Source: Trissonchulus latispiculum (taxonomy: Eukaryota; Nematoda; Enoplea; Enoplida; Ironidae). From it: a DNA stretch of 64,000 bases. Below, piece by piece: positions 29,596 to 40,909 of this stretch. The position numbers and the translations under genes are program-made. Each line of letters starts with the position of its first letter. Position 1 is the first letter of the stretch. The notes beneath the pieces were generated by a model. That model worked only from the letters and a program-made list of their open reading frames with translations, was not told the DNA's origin and made no database searches. The stretch is from assembly GCA_030248195.1 (NCBI GenBank), contig JASAND010022301.1, positions 1 to 64,000 on the forward strand, in the 5' to 3' direction.

Positions 29596-29959
29596 AATAC
29601 CGTGAAGCTAAGAAAATCATAGGGTAAACTTTCCCAGTAAGGGCCTTTTCCTAATGAGGGCCGCTTTGCTGTACGATATTCCCAGGGCAAGTTAAATGCT
29701 ATCAAAATGTTAAACACATCGAGAAGCCCCCCCCCCAGAATTTAGCCTTAATGTTTTGAGCATATTGCAGGCTTAATACATTAGGAAGCTGAGTGTCTTA
29801 CTCTTCCTATTTAACTCTAGGTACAGCCGAATAGGCAAATGATCAAAACTGCTCTAATTTATAAGGTTTCATACTCTGAACCTGCGGATTAGGTCTACCC
29901 AAAACAACTTAACATTTTTAACTGACGTGCAGCACTATTGATCGTAGACTAGTACACAC

Positions 29960-30941
29960 TATGGCTGTTCCAATAACAGATTCTTCGGGCCGGGCTCGGT
30001 GCCGGGTCGGACCCGGCCCGGGCAGGGTCCGCTACACGGCCCGGTCGGCCGAACCAATGCCGATATGAAATTCGAAATCTGACAGCTTAGCTTTACACAC
30101 ACAAATTTACTTTTTAGTGAATGTTTTTATAGAAGCAGCTTTGTAGCATGATTTATGGTTTAAGCACGACTGTTTAATAGTCTGAGCCTTAGTTTTTTAG
30201 TCTTAGCCTTAATATATCAACTTAGACGACTTAGCTAAAAAGACACTTGTCATCTATGCCATCAAGGGATTGCTCAAAAAGTAGTATTATATAATAATTG
30301 AAGAAACAACCGATGTCCCATTGTAGAAGACATCGCAAATAAACTGCTTGAAGGTGAAAGAATATATTTGGATTAATATACTTTTTCTTATTATGCAAAC
30401 TCTCAACTCAAATTGTTTCGGATCGCGCCTAATGTTTGTGGATTCTGAAAGCCACTTTGAGCTATGGCCGACGGCATGCCGATTTGGCACTTCTCTGGTT
30501 TTGTGAACAAAACTACTCAATTGTCATTCAAAAACCATCAAATCAAAACAAATTAAGTAAAAAGTAATTCTTTTAGGAAAAACAAATTATAAAAGAAGTT
30601 TCGCAAAGCCATCATCACGCCACCAAGTCTTCATATAAATGTGAACAAATGAAAAAGTAATTTGACTTTTAGCTATACATTCTACTTGTAATAGTGCAAT
30701 AGACAGGCAATAAAACACTAACTGTAGACTTGGTCACGTTGATCCCGGTGAGCCCGGTGGGCCCGGTAGGCCCTGTGAGCCCGGTGAGCCCGCCCGGTGG
30801 GCCCAGATGTTTGACCGAGCCTTGTAGCGGGCCGGGCTTTTGAGACCCTCGGGGCCAGGCTGGGGCCGGGCTCAATCAAAAAATTCCCGGGCCGGGCCTA
30901 CTCCGGGCTGGCACGGGCCCGGACTCGGGAACAGCCCCAGT
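29960..30941. mobile_element. hAT-like non-autonomous element with CCCGG subterminal arrays (copy A)
   Basis: The ends read TATGGCTGTTCC on the left and GGAACAGCCCCAGT (complement ACTGGGGCTGTTCC) on the right. Flanks GTACACAC and GCACACAC match at 7 of 8 positions. CCCGGGCC/GCCCGGTG arrays fill about 100 bp at the left end and 180 bp at the right end, around an AT-rich centre with no coding capacity. Confidence 0.7.
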
Positions 30942-31755
30942 GCACACACACATGTCTAGTGTCATGCTCATTTACATTTGCCGGCAGCTACAACTCTGTA
31001 GCAAGTCCAAAATTTTCTCAAATTTGCTTCGTTTGCGATTTAGGCAGGAAAACCGTTTATTTTCGTCTCATTAAATGTTAACATTCTAACTCTGCTCACC
31101 AGTGATTAAAGAAGTCCATATAATTTACTGCATGGTAAACAATTTAGCACTTTATTGGAGGGAGAACGGGCTATTGTGATTCTACTTGTGGCAAGAAACA
31201 TTATGCTTGGGAGACAATTTTTGAACAAAATGATTTGCTGAACAATTGAACCGTATACTATTGTGCTATAGCCAGTTGAAAATTATCTTTATCCGATTTA
31301 TGGCTTAACTTTCTTGTAACCCACCCCCCCCCCCCTTCGCAAATCAGACCCTAGTGACCCCCCCCGCAAATCAGTACCTAGTCGAAACGGGGGTACGCTC
31401 ACTCGCTCTATGTTTATGTGCTTAAGCTCGAAAACACAAGCAGTTCGTGCGCGAATTTTGTGCCTGCTTCGAGCTTTAGAACACAAACATAGCACACGAA
31501 ATTCTTTGAAGGGATGGGTCTAATTTGCGGGGGGGGGTAGACCGTTAGCGAGCACAGCATAGTTTTTGCTCTGATAACATAGAGTGTGCCTAGTGGCACA
31601 CTCTTATATTATGTACTCTTGATAATACTTAATAGTCTTTTTAACATCTAGTGTTGTCTACACAAAGAAACCATAGGACGAGGAGAGTCCATGGAACCCG
31701 TCGTATCCGATCAGTTATATCTGATTACCGGATGCTAACTATAAAAATGGGTTCT

Positions 31756-31780
31756 GTTTTGTTTTGTTTTGTTTTGTTGA
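31756..31780. repeat. (TTTTG)n microsatellite
   Basis: There are about five tandem TTTTG units; the unit B counterpart near 42637 has about eight, so copy number changed after the duplication. Confidence 0.8.
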
Positions 31781-32087
31781 TTTTCGCCCAACGAAATATT
31801 TCGGAAAATCATGTCTTATGACTCAGGCCAAGTCTGGAAACAGGATGTCTGGGTTCCGTAAAAACTGCTATTGGCATTTCATTTGAAATAATATCTGATC
31901 AGATTTAGTATACGCATGCAATAGCAAAATTTCAGTATTCTTGGCTTTTATTCAATATTGCGTGATCTGTGCTCGTATTTTATTCGTCGTATGCTAGAGA
32001 AATGGTGCTTTAGGGCAAATGATGAACCCATGTAAGGGAAGCAGGTATAGGAAAGATTGATAAGCCTGCAATGGGAGTTCTGCTGAT

Positions 32088-32160
32088 GGTCCCGTGGTGT
32101 AGTGGTTAAGCATGTCTGACTCTAGAGCAGAAGGGCCGTGGTTCGATCCCCGGCGGGACC
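32088..32160 (+). tRNA. tRNA-like sequence in TRIM LTR 1 (anticodon CTA by position)
   Basis: The 73 nt have a perfect 7-bp acceptor (GGTCCCG/CGGGACC) and A-box (TGGTGTAGTGG) and B-box (GGTTCGATCCC) promoters. The anticodon stem has one mismatch and the T-stem two, so it is tRNA-derived rather than clearly functional. The body resembles tRNA-Gln. The anticodon position reads CTA, which would pair with the amber codon. Confidence 0.65.
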
Positions 32161-32582
32161 AATTCTTTACTTTCAATGGTGAGTGAAAAGCTGAACCTCC
32201 CTCTTCCCTTCTCTCTTCTAGGTCCTGGTTTCGTGGGTACGAGGGTGCCTGACGCCTCCCGTTCGGGCTTGTCCTTGGTTTCTTCCTGGTCCACCAGCCC
32301 TGGTAGAAGCGCTACATGTGGCGAGGCTGCCTCAGGACCCGGATTGGACTCCTGTCTCCGGTCCCCCAGTAGTTGCTTCTGGTTGGTTGGATCTAAAGGG
32401 GTCTGGAACGTGTGTCGGGGGAGCACGGATCCCTTGGGCTCAGAATGCCCTGCGCTGGATGCGCTCTCGGTTTGATTCCGAGTTGAGTAAGCCGCGGGAC
32501 GCGTCTTAAAGAAACCCGGGGGAGATGTAAGGGAAGCAGGTATAGGAAAGATTGATAAGCCTGCAATGGGAGTTCTGCTGAT

Positions 32583-32655
32583 GGTCCCGTGGTGTAGTGG
32601 TTAAGCATGTCTGACTCTAGAGCAGAAGGGCCGTGGTTCGATCCCCGGCGGGACC
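32583..32655 (+). tRNA. tRNA-like sequence in TRIM LTR 2 (anticodon CTA by position)
   Basis: This appears identical to the copy at 32088-32160 and lies at the same place within the second LTR. Confidence 0.65.
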
Positions 32656-32929
32656 AATTCTTTACTTTCAATGGTGAGTGAAAAGCTGAACCTCCCTCTT
32701 CCCTTCTCTCTTCTAGGTCCTGGTTTCGTGGGTACGAGGGTGCCTGACGCCTCCCGTTCGGGCTTGTCCTTGGTTTCTTCCTGATCCGCCAGCCCTGGTA
32801 GAAGCGCTACACCCAAACCTGAATAGAAGAGGCTTCACTTAGGGCTGCGTAGGTTACGTGGGTACATACGTTGAAATTCTTGTGCATTGGTAAAAAAACT
32901 GTGCACGAAAACTCTGACAAGCTTGATCC

Positions 32930-33002
32930 GTCTGTGCTTCCCTAGCTCTGTTGGCATAATAGTGCGCAAAATGTCGTGGGTTCGAGTCCCACCTGAGGTC
33001 CA
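32930..33002 (+). pseudogene. Degenerate tRNA-derived (SINE-like) remnant
   Basis: A good T-arm (GTGGGTTCGAGTCCCAC) and a D-arm-like TAGCTCTGTTGGC are present, but the acceptor halves do not pair. The unit B copy is at about 43040-43113. Confidence 0.5.
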
Positions 33003-34051
33003 AGTTTTTGAAGTCTTCGGTGACATTTCTGTACTTTCTCCGGTTAACAGCTTTTTGGATGGAATAAAATATTGATAAATGAAAATGTTGCCTGCTGTGG
33101 ACGTCAATGTGCTTGCTTCATGTTCATGACATTCACTCAGTGAATGATATCGTTTTTAAAATGCATACTGTATTATTTTTGCTTTCTCCATGAGTAAAAC
33201 TGCTACAATTAGTGGTGCGATTCCTTCCGAATAGTTCAGAATATATTTCTTTGAAACGTTAAGTCGTAGAGCGTTTTTTGCCTGGGAATAAAGGAGTCCA
33301 AACCACTTCAAACCACCATTCCAACCCATTCCAAACATCCTGAGAAATGAGAATGGACTGTTCTGAAGGAAGTTCCGTTTTGTCTGAATTATCTGAAAAG
33401 AATGAACGGGAACAAGGTATTACCGATAGTTGAATGGATCCGATAGTTGCGCGTCCCCCCAGCCCTAACTTTTGCTTTTTCGACCAATGACTTTGAAATT
33501 TTGTATGGGCGCATACTGGAGGCTGATGAATTCAAAATTTCAAAAAATTTTAATATTAAAAAATGGTTTTATTTAAATAAGGGACATTAAATGTCGCTGT
33601 TGTGGTACTTGTGTTCTATTGTTTACGTCAACCACTTTATGAAAATCCTCCGCTTGGAGGATCTCTTATGAAAAGCTGTCATTCGCTCAGGATCACGGCA
33701 CCTTATGGCAAACCCTGCGTTTACGTTAGGGTATAATCACTGATCTTTCACTGAGTACAGCTTAATTTATCACTGCTTTTGTTGTGTCTATTGTATCAAT
33801 GTATATACGTATTTATGCACTAATTGTATGCGTGCTTTTTAACATCACGTATGTCTGGAGTTGGTCGCCAGGGGACGAAACTACTTTTTATCTAAAAATG
33901 GGTGGTTAATTTAATCACTAAAATAACCTGATTGTAAGCCCCTGATGAGTCCCACAATCAGGTCAGTCGGGCATAACAAGGCGGTCCGTATATGAAAATA
34001 ATGCACTTATATATGTAATCTGGCACAATGCTCTTACACGTCTTATTTCTA

Positions 34052-35651
34052 GGTAGTGAGACACTTCGCCACACTTTTTTTTTCCTGTAGTGCCACACCC
34101 CAGTTGCTTTCGCGATGAGGGGTAACGCCAGACTCATTTTGCTCAGGGTCCGTAGTCTGGCGTTGAATAATTGCAAATGCAATTACCCGAGGCAGAGGCA
34201 AGGCTACTGCCGGGGCAGAAGTGATCACGATACACTCACTGGATCCTGACCACCCGTCAGCTCCATTCAAAGGGGTTTCCCCCCTTGAGCGGCCAACTCC
34301 TTGAAGATCTCGGATAAGTACAGAACAATTATGGGGGGATATTTTCTGGCACCACTGCGCCATGCCTATGCTCTAAACAATTTTGTTGCCGGCAGGCAAC
34401 AGACAATTTTGAAGTTTCGTGTTTTGAGTTGCGAGAGCGGAGTACCTCTACATTCCTCCGCAGTCAACTCAAGTGATCACTTGTGTGTTTCAGAAAGCGT
34501 TTGTTTAAGCGTACCAATAGGAAGTTGCTCAATTGCTCCTTACTTCTAAACAAGACTGACTATGTAATTAATTTAAATGAAAAGATTGACTTAGCTGAAT
34601 CGGTAGCATAAAGGATCCTTCAGTTGGGCTTCTTGCTGAGTAGGCAAAGGATAATACTCCACATTCTCGATTGTGCAATTTGAAATCACATTGATAATTC
34701 CACACCATAATGCCATAATGCTCCGAAATTAACTTTGGTTTGGATTTGGGTGTGGCCACGGCAGGTGGCGCGCCATTAGCGGCTTGCTCATCGCCTGGGG
34801 CCAACTCGGCCACTTACGGGAACGTATCCTCACGATATTTTCCCATAATTTGTTGCATTTCGGTCGTCTTTGCTCAACTTTGAGGGCGTCTTCTTTTCTT
34901 CTTTCCGCAGAGCAGGAGCTGCAGCTCGGTTGAAAAGGAGCTTAGAAATAGTAGTAGAACCAGAAGACTTAGTACTGTGTCAACGGAAACACAGGAAGAC
35001 TGATACTGTAGGTAGCTGTGCAAATTTGAATTGAATTGGATGTAACATTGATTCTTTTATTGCTGCCAAACATCGTCACGTATCGGATGGGATCCCCGCC
35101 ACACTTTAATTGCTCTTTTTGTAAATGCGTAAAGGGAATTCTCAAACACTCAATAGAAATCAAAAGGGAAGAGAGGGGGCTTAGATAAACTATATATGTG
35201 TTAAACGTGAAACGATTTTGGTACACTGCAGCAATACTTTATCGTAGCCAATAAAGTTTGTCCATTGTTTTTCAAAACTTTTGACACAATGTCAACTGTA
35301 AAAGGTACCAAATTTAGCCTAGCTTCAAATCGAAATTATAAGTTTTTGTTTGCAAATTTTTTGAGATCTTTAAACCAAAACATATTTTGCTAATAAGGAA
35401 AATAAGGAAAATTTTGTCATTTAAATTAATCAAATTTAATTTTTTATTATTAGTACATATTTGAACTTTATTAACATTTTATAAAAGTTTTACCAAAATA
35501 AAAACAACAAATAATAATCGCATAAGCAAACTCTTTTAATTTTGTAAGGATTGCCCCCTCTTTCAACATTACAATTAAAACCTTCCCTAATATTTAAGTC
35601 TAAGGTCAAGTACCCAAAGAGAACAATAGTGTGGCGAAGTGTCTCACAATC
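34052..35651. mobile_element. Composite MULE-like element with 9-bp TSD (1600 bp)
   Basis: It has the same ends as the element at 21926-22498 (GGTAGTGAGACACTTCGCCACAC and its complement), with TTATTTCTA duplicated at 34043-34051 and 35652-35660. The right ~540 bp (about 35110-35640) are the reverse complement of the small element. The left ~1050 bp are different and richer in GC. They include an ATG-led stretch on the minus strand near 34860 followed by a GTAAGT donor-like site, and an ORF at 34568-34813. That part may be captured host sequence (Pack-MULE style). I do not recognise the source gene. Confidence 0.75.
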
Positions 35652-35863
35652 TTATTTCTATGCCACAACAGCCTGCAATTTTACTGGCTTAATTTTATTA
35701 ATATAGTCCACATTAATCTTTGTTTTGTTTTGTGGTTCTTTAATTTAGTTTCGTAAGGGAGTGGACCAATGGAAACCGAAAATCTTTTGTCTTTGATTTT
35801 GCTGAAGAGTTACACACGGGTTTTACACACACGAGTTACACAGTTACACACGAGTTACACACC

Positions 35864-36571
35864 GATGCATCCCTCTATACGTTGATAGTCCAGGCAGCTT
35901 CACCGATTAAATTGGACTTCCAGTATTTTGTCAAAGATTTGGACGCCGACACAAACCATCCCGGAATTCAAGTACTAAAGGAAAGACCGCTTTACGGTGC
36001 CGAAGCAACACTGGAGATACGCAGCTCCAGTAAGCGAGGTCTCTATCCCATTTACGTCCAAACTCGAGACGAAACCTTTCAACCTATCGATCAATTTCCT
36101 GTACAGAATGCAAAGTCTAACCTATTCTATACGAATCTAAAAATCCCTACTCAGCCCTACTATATCCGAGTCTATGGATACGATCCCGACGGATATCCTT
36201 TTGTGCGCACATGTCAAGATCTTCAAGAGCCCAGTAATGTCTTTATTGAGGTGACCAAACCACGACGAGTGGATACAGTTTACACAAACGAAAACTCAGG
36301 TGGGACCCCAATGAAACAGTACCTGTCTGATTTTCAAGTGACTAATCAAGGTCCAACTGCAATTCTGACTGTTCGTGTTTGGGACACGTCCAATGCCACA
36401 TCTACTTATTATCCCAAGTATAAAGTACTCACTGAAAATAGTCAATTTGATGGTCAGATATTGCTGCGAATCCCTGCGAATGAAACATTTACAACAACTC
36501 TGTTTGTTCAAGCGAAGAGCATGTTTGAAGAATCATCAAATATCTTTTATGATGTCATAACGTTGACTTAA
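35864..36571 (+). pseudogene. 5'-truncated duplicate of the VWA gene
   Basis: It matches the last ~235 codons of the gene at 24515-27633, with a handful of substitutions, and the frame is still open to the same stop. It lacks the signal peptide, the HET-C-like part and the VWA domain, and has no promoter from the parent because the duplication began inside exon 2. It is almost certainly not translated. The intact frame reflects recent origin. Confidence 0.85.
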
Positions 36572-37152
36572 TCTGGTTTCCCTAACCTAACTTTCGAACT
36601 TCCTGTGTGTGGAAAAATATTACAGCTGGAGCTGGTTTTCCTAATACAAATTTGTTGTGTCATTAGCTTGTGTTTTCTTAGGTAAATCTCTCTTTATCTT
36701 CTGGCTATGGGCAACCATGTTTTTGAATCACAATATTCAAATTAATCTTTTCAAGCATACTCAGTGCGAGGTTACGGTACATTGCTTTTCTCATGGTCAA
36801 TGTTACTGAGAATTCTGTAAGTCCATTGTATTTCACATAGTTTTACGGAACTATCCAGTAAGCTGCTTTGAGTCTGAAATTCCACGTCAGCAGTGATTGA
36901 TGGAGTCAGTTTATGGTCTTATCTGTCAGTTGGTAAACTTTTGCGTACAGAGCATACCAATTCTAGCTTCGTCAACAACATTTGGTATAACCAAGAATTT
37001 ATAAAAGCAAGAGTTAGACACTCAGCGTTTCCTAATTTAGCATGCAATATGCTCGAAACATTAAGGTCGAAATTTCGTGTGGCTGCTCAGCGGGTAAACA
37101 TGCTACGCTGACATTTTACACAAACAGTCGTTTTCGTCAAACTAAATACTAT

Positions 37153-37885
37153 TAGTGTTGTGCATTGGCCGGTGCGGCCAATGGCTGGCCAATGGCCAAT
37201 AGCCAACGGCCAACTGGCTGGCCGTTGGCCGTTGGCTGGCCAATGGCCGAGTGCTGGCCAAGCTCAAATTTACTGATCTTGTGCGTTAACTGTGTTGAAA
37301 AATATAATTTTGCTGCATAATATCGTAAACATGTTGCTGAATAAACGTTAGATTAGATACAGTACTTCCGATTTTCACTTAGATGTTGACAATTTTTATC
37401 GTTATTAGAGTTATTTTACAATTAAATTTGCTAATTGCATGCAAATTTTAAGTGTGCTAACAACGCAGTTTTTAAATTTGTCTGGCGGTGAACGTCTCAT
37501 CACATTTTTGCGGTCCTCCAGCAAAATTAAAACAGAGTTATCGCGGGTTGGAGCTAAATGTTTGGAAAAACTATTTTACAAATATTTTAAATTGTAAATT
37601 GTACTATTGAAATAAAGTTTAATTAAGTTGACGCCTAATTAAGCACGGTAGATGAATAAAAATTGTAAATTCCAGCTCGCCAACGTTGACAAATAGCTAA
37701 AGAACGGCCAATAGCTTACGGCCAAGAAACAGCCAAATGGCCAACGAGCAGCCAACGGCCAACCAGTTGGCCGTTGGCCATTGTCCGTTGGCCGGCCAAC
37801 GGCCAGCCAATTGGCCGGCCAACTTCAAACTCCGGCCAAGCCAAGCCAAGCCAACGATGGAAATTTTCGGCCAAGCCCAACACTA
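37153..37885. mobile_element. hAT-like element with GGCC arrays (copy B)
   Basis: This is the copy of 28747-29595 carried by the segmental duplication; it is shorter mainly because the subterminal arrays lost units. Confidence 0.7.
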
Positions 37886-38037
37886 AATACCGTGAAGCTA
37901 AGAAAATCATAGGGTAAACTTTCCCAGTAAGGGCCTTTTCCTAATGAGGGCTGCTTTGCTGTACGATATTCCCAGGGCAAGTTAAATGTAGTATTTGAGT
38001 TGTCCGTTTTTAAAAAATGTTAGCGAAGCATGCTTAC

Positions 38038-39221
38038 CAGGGATGGAAACTGGGTCACTTTTTGTGACCCATGACCCACTCGACCCAAACGCAAACTTGA
38101 CCCACACCCAGAGTGACCCATAAAATTTTAAAATTTGGTGACCAGACCCAAATGACCCAAACGTTTTCGTGACCCAGACCCAACTGACCCAAAAATTTTC
38201 GTGACCCAGACCCAAATGACCCAATAGGATAACGTGACCCAGACTAACTTGATTGTACTTTTGCGCAGTGTTTTTAAAACAAGAATATTTAATGTTTTTA
38301 GTGTCTTTTTGTTTATTAAATTATGATTTATTAAATTATTTAATTTTTTAATTTTTGGAAAAAGGCAAGGGCAAATTTTTTTAATTTATGCAAAAAGGAA
38401 AGAATAAGTACATTCCACTCATGTTGCGAAACTAGGTTAACAGTTTGTTTTTCTTACAAAAGCTGTTAAACATGGGGACCGGCGGTTTGAAGAAAACTAA
38501 GGGTAGGATCGATGATCGTCTTGGAAGCCTGCAATTCCACAAATGTGCAGGTAAAAATGCTATAATTCCAGCGAAAACTTTTTGAAAGAATTCGTAGATA
38601 TTTATGGAAAGCGCTTGAAGACCATTGAACTAACCTAATTTTTTAAATAAGCTCGAATTGACAACTTTTCATAACTTTTTCAATAATGATAGAATTGAAA
38701 GAAATAATTGCTACTGCAACATTTTGCTGGCGTTTTGCTTATAAGGCCTGAACGGTTCACGCTGTAAAATTTCATGATCGATAGAAATGTATCCACCATT
38801 GTACGTGGCTTTTACTATATATGTGAACCCACTCAAATAGAATGGCAGGGAAAGTCACACCTAACTCTAGAGATTTCTGCGCAGTGAGAACTAAATTTAA
38901 TAAAATTGTTTGTGAACGCGCCGAAGGTGCGAAAATTTCTTAGAAACGGTGGGTCTTCCTTTAAAATCAGCTAAATTTCCAACGCAAAAATTGAAACCGG
39001 AAACTACCTTTAAGATTTGGCAAGACCATGTGACCCAGACCCAAAATGACCCACTAAAATTTACTGACCCAGACCCAAAGTGACCCACAGGGAGCTTGAC
39101 CCAGACCCACACTGACCCAGAGGTTTCACAAAATTAGTGACCCAAGACCCAGTGACCCAAGCAATAATGGCGACCCAAACGACCCATGACCCAATGACCC
39201 ATGACCCAGTTTCCATCCCTG
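38038..39221. mobile_element. hAT-like element with TGACCCA subterminal arrays (1184 bp, perfect 8-bp TSD)
   Basis: The 20-bp ends CAGGGATGGAAACTGGGTCA are perfectly inverted. ATGCTTAC is duplicated at 38030-38037 and 39222-39229. About 190 bp at each end are degenerate arrays of GTGACCCAGACCCAAA-like units, inverted between the ends. The centre is AT-rich and codes for nothing recognisable. Unit A lacks it. It is a young non-autonomous hAT. Confidence 0.9.
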
Positions 39222-39473
39222 ATGCTTACACATCGAGAAGCCCCCCCCCCAGAATTCAGCCTTAATGTTTTGAGCATATTGCAGGCTTAATACATTAGGA
39301 AGCTGAGTGTCTTACTCTTCCTATTTAACTGTAGGTACAGCCGAATAGGCAAATGATCAAAACTGCTCTAATTTATAAGGTTTCATACTCTGAACCTGCG
39401 GATCAGATCTACCCAAAACAACTTAACATTTTTAACTGACGTGCAGCACTATTGATCGTAGACTAGTACACAC

Positions 39474-40436
39474 TATGGCTGTTCCAATAACAGATTCTTC
39501 GGGCCGGGCTCGGTGCCGGGTCGGACCCGGCCCGGGCACGGTCCGCTACACGGCCCGGTCGGCCGAACCAATGCCGATATGAAATTCGAAATCTGACAGC
39601 TTAGGTTTACACACACAAATTTACTTTTTAGTGAATGTTTTTATAGAAGCAGCTTTGTAACATGATTTATGGTTTAAGCACGACTGTTTAATAGTCTGAG
39701 CCTTAGTTTTCTAGTCTTAGCCTTAATATATCAACTTAGACGACTTAGCTAAAAAGACACTTATCATCTATGCCATCAAGGGATTGCTTAAAAAGTAGTA
39801 TTATATAATAATTGAAGAAACAACCGATGTCCCATTGTAGAAGACATCGCAAATAAACTGCTTGAAGGTGAAAGAATTATTTGGATTAATATAATTTTTC
39901 TTATTATGCAAACTCTCAACTCAAATTGTTCCGGATCGCGCCTAATGTTAGTGGATTCTGAAAGCCACTTTGAGCTATGGCCGACAGCATGCCGGTTTGG
40001 CACTTCTCTGGTTTTGTGAACAAAACTACTCAATTGTAATTCAAAAACCATCAAATCAAAACAAATTAAGTAAAAAGTAATTCTTTTAGGAAAACAAATT
40101 ATAAAAGGCGTTTCGCAAAGCCATTATCTATCTCATCACGCCACCAAGTCTTCATATAAATGTGAACAAATGAAAAAGTAATTTGACTTTTAGCTATACA
40201 TTCTACTTGTAATAGTGCAATAGACAGGCAATAAAACACTAACTGTAGACTTGGTCACGTTGATCCCGGTGAGCCCGGTGAGCCCGCCCGGTGGGCCCAG
40301 ATGTTTGACCGAGCCTTGTAGCGGGCCGGGCTTTTGAGACCCTCCGGGCCAGGCTGGGGCCGGGCTCAATCAAAAAATTCCCGGGCCGGGCCTACTCCAG
40401 GGCTGGCACGGGCCCGGACTCGGGAACAGCCCTAGT
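39474..40436. mobile_element. hAT-like element with CCCGG arrays (copy B)
   Basis: This is the copy of 29960-30941 in unit B, with a slightly shorter right array. Its right end reads CCTAGT, close to the usual hAT terminus. Confidence 0.7.
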
Positions 40437-40909
40437 GCACACATGTCTAGTGCCATGCTCATTTACATTTGCCGGCAGCTACAACTCTGTAGCAAGTCCG
40501 AAATTTTCTCCAATTTGCTTCGTTTGCGATTTAGGCAGGTAAACCATTTATTTTCGTCTCATTAAATGTTAACATTCTAACTCACCAGTGATTAAAGAAG
40601 TCCATATAATTTACTGCATGGTTAACAATTTAGCACTTTATTAGAGGGAGAACGGGCTATTGTGCTTCTACTTGTGGCAAGAAACATTATGCTTGGGAGA
40701 CAATTTTTGAACAAAATGATTTGCTGAACAATTGAACCGTATGCTATTGTGCTATAGCCAGTTGAAAATTATCTTTATCCGATTTATGGCTTCACTTTCT
40801 TGTAACACGTGACTGCTGAAATAAGCAAAACATTTGTTCAGCCGTAGTATGTAGTCCTTCCGTTTCCCTCACGTTCGGGTAACGAAATAAAGCAGCGATG
40901 AAATAAATA

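Larger units (their letters stand above)
32031..32811 (+). mobile_element. TRIM: miniature LTR retroelement with tRNA-like sequences in its LTRs
   Basis: Two 286-bp direct repeats (32031-32316 and 32526-32811) differ at only about two positions. Each starts TGTAAGG and ends GCTACA. They enclose 209 bp that start TGTGGCGAGG (possible primer site) and end CCCGGGGGAGA (polypurine tract). CCCA is duplicated on both sides, and unit B shows the uninterrupted site (GAACCCAAACC near 42920). This is the full anatomy of an LTR retroelement in 781 bp without coding capacity. Each LTR contains a tRNA-like sequence. It inserted in unit A after the segmental duplication and is young. Confidence 0.85.
26924..35861. 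repeat. Segmental duplication unit A (with later insertions)
   Basis: From CCGATGCATCC at 26924, this unit matches 35862 onward through the end of the VWA gene, its 3' flank, the two hAT-like elements, the (TTTTG)n stretch and the tRNA-like remnant, up to about 33560 and again at 35745-35800. Unit A differs by the C-free tract, the TRIM element and the insertion region around 34052-35651. Confidence 0.8.

Noticed and set aside
29244..29717. ORFs in the GGCC array (157, 99, 82 codons)
   Set aside because: They are tandem translations of a short repeat, open in several frames at once because the unit has no stop codon.
32088..32160. Functional amber-suppressor tRNA
   Set aside because: The anticodon position reads CTA, but the T-stem has two mismatches and the anticodon stem one, so a working suppressor is not supported.
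31994..32816. ORFs with SNHGPSALESDMLNHYTTG-like peptides
   Set aside because: This peptide is the translation of the tRNA-like sequence in the TRIM LTR, a common false protein call.
34049..34363. Minus-strand ORF with TTDPEQNESGVTPHRESNWG-like peptide
   Set aside because: It looked at first like a conserved domain, but I cannot place it in a family, and it overlaps the element end; kept only as possible captured sequence.
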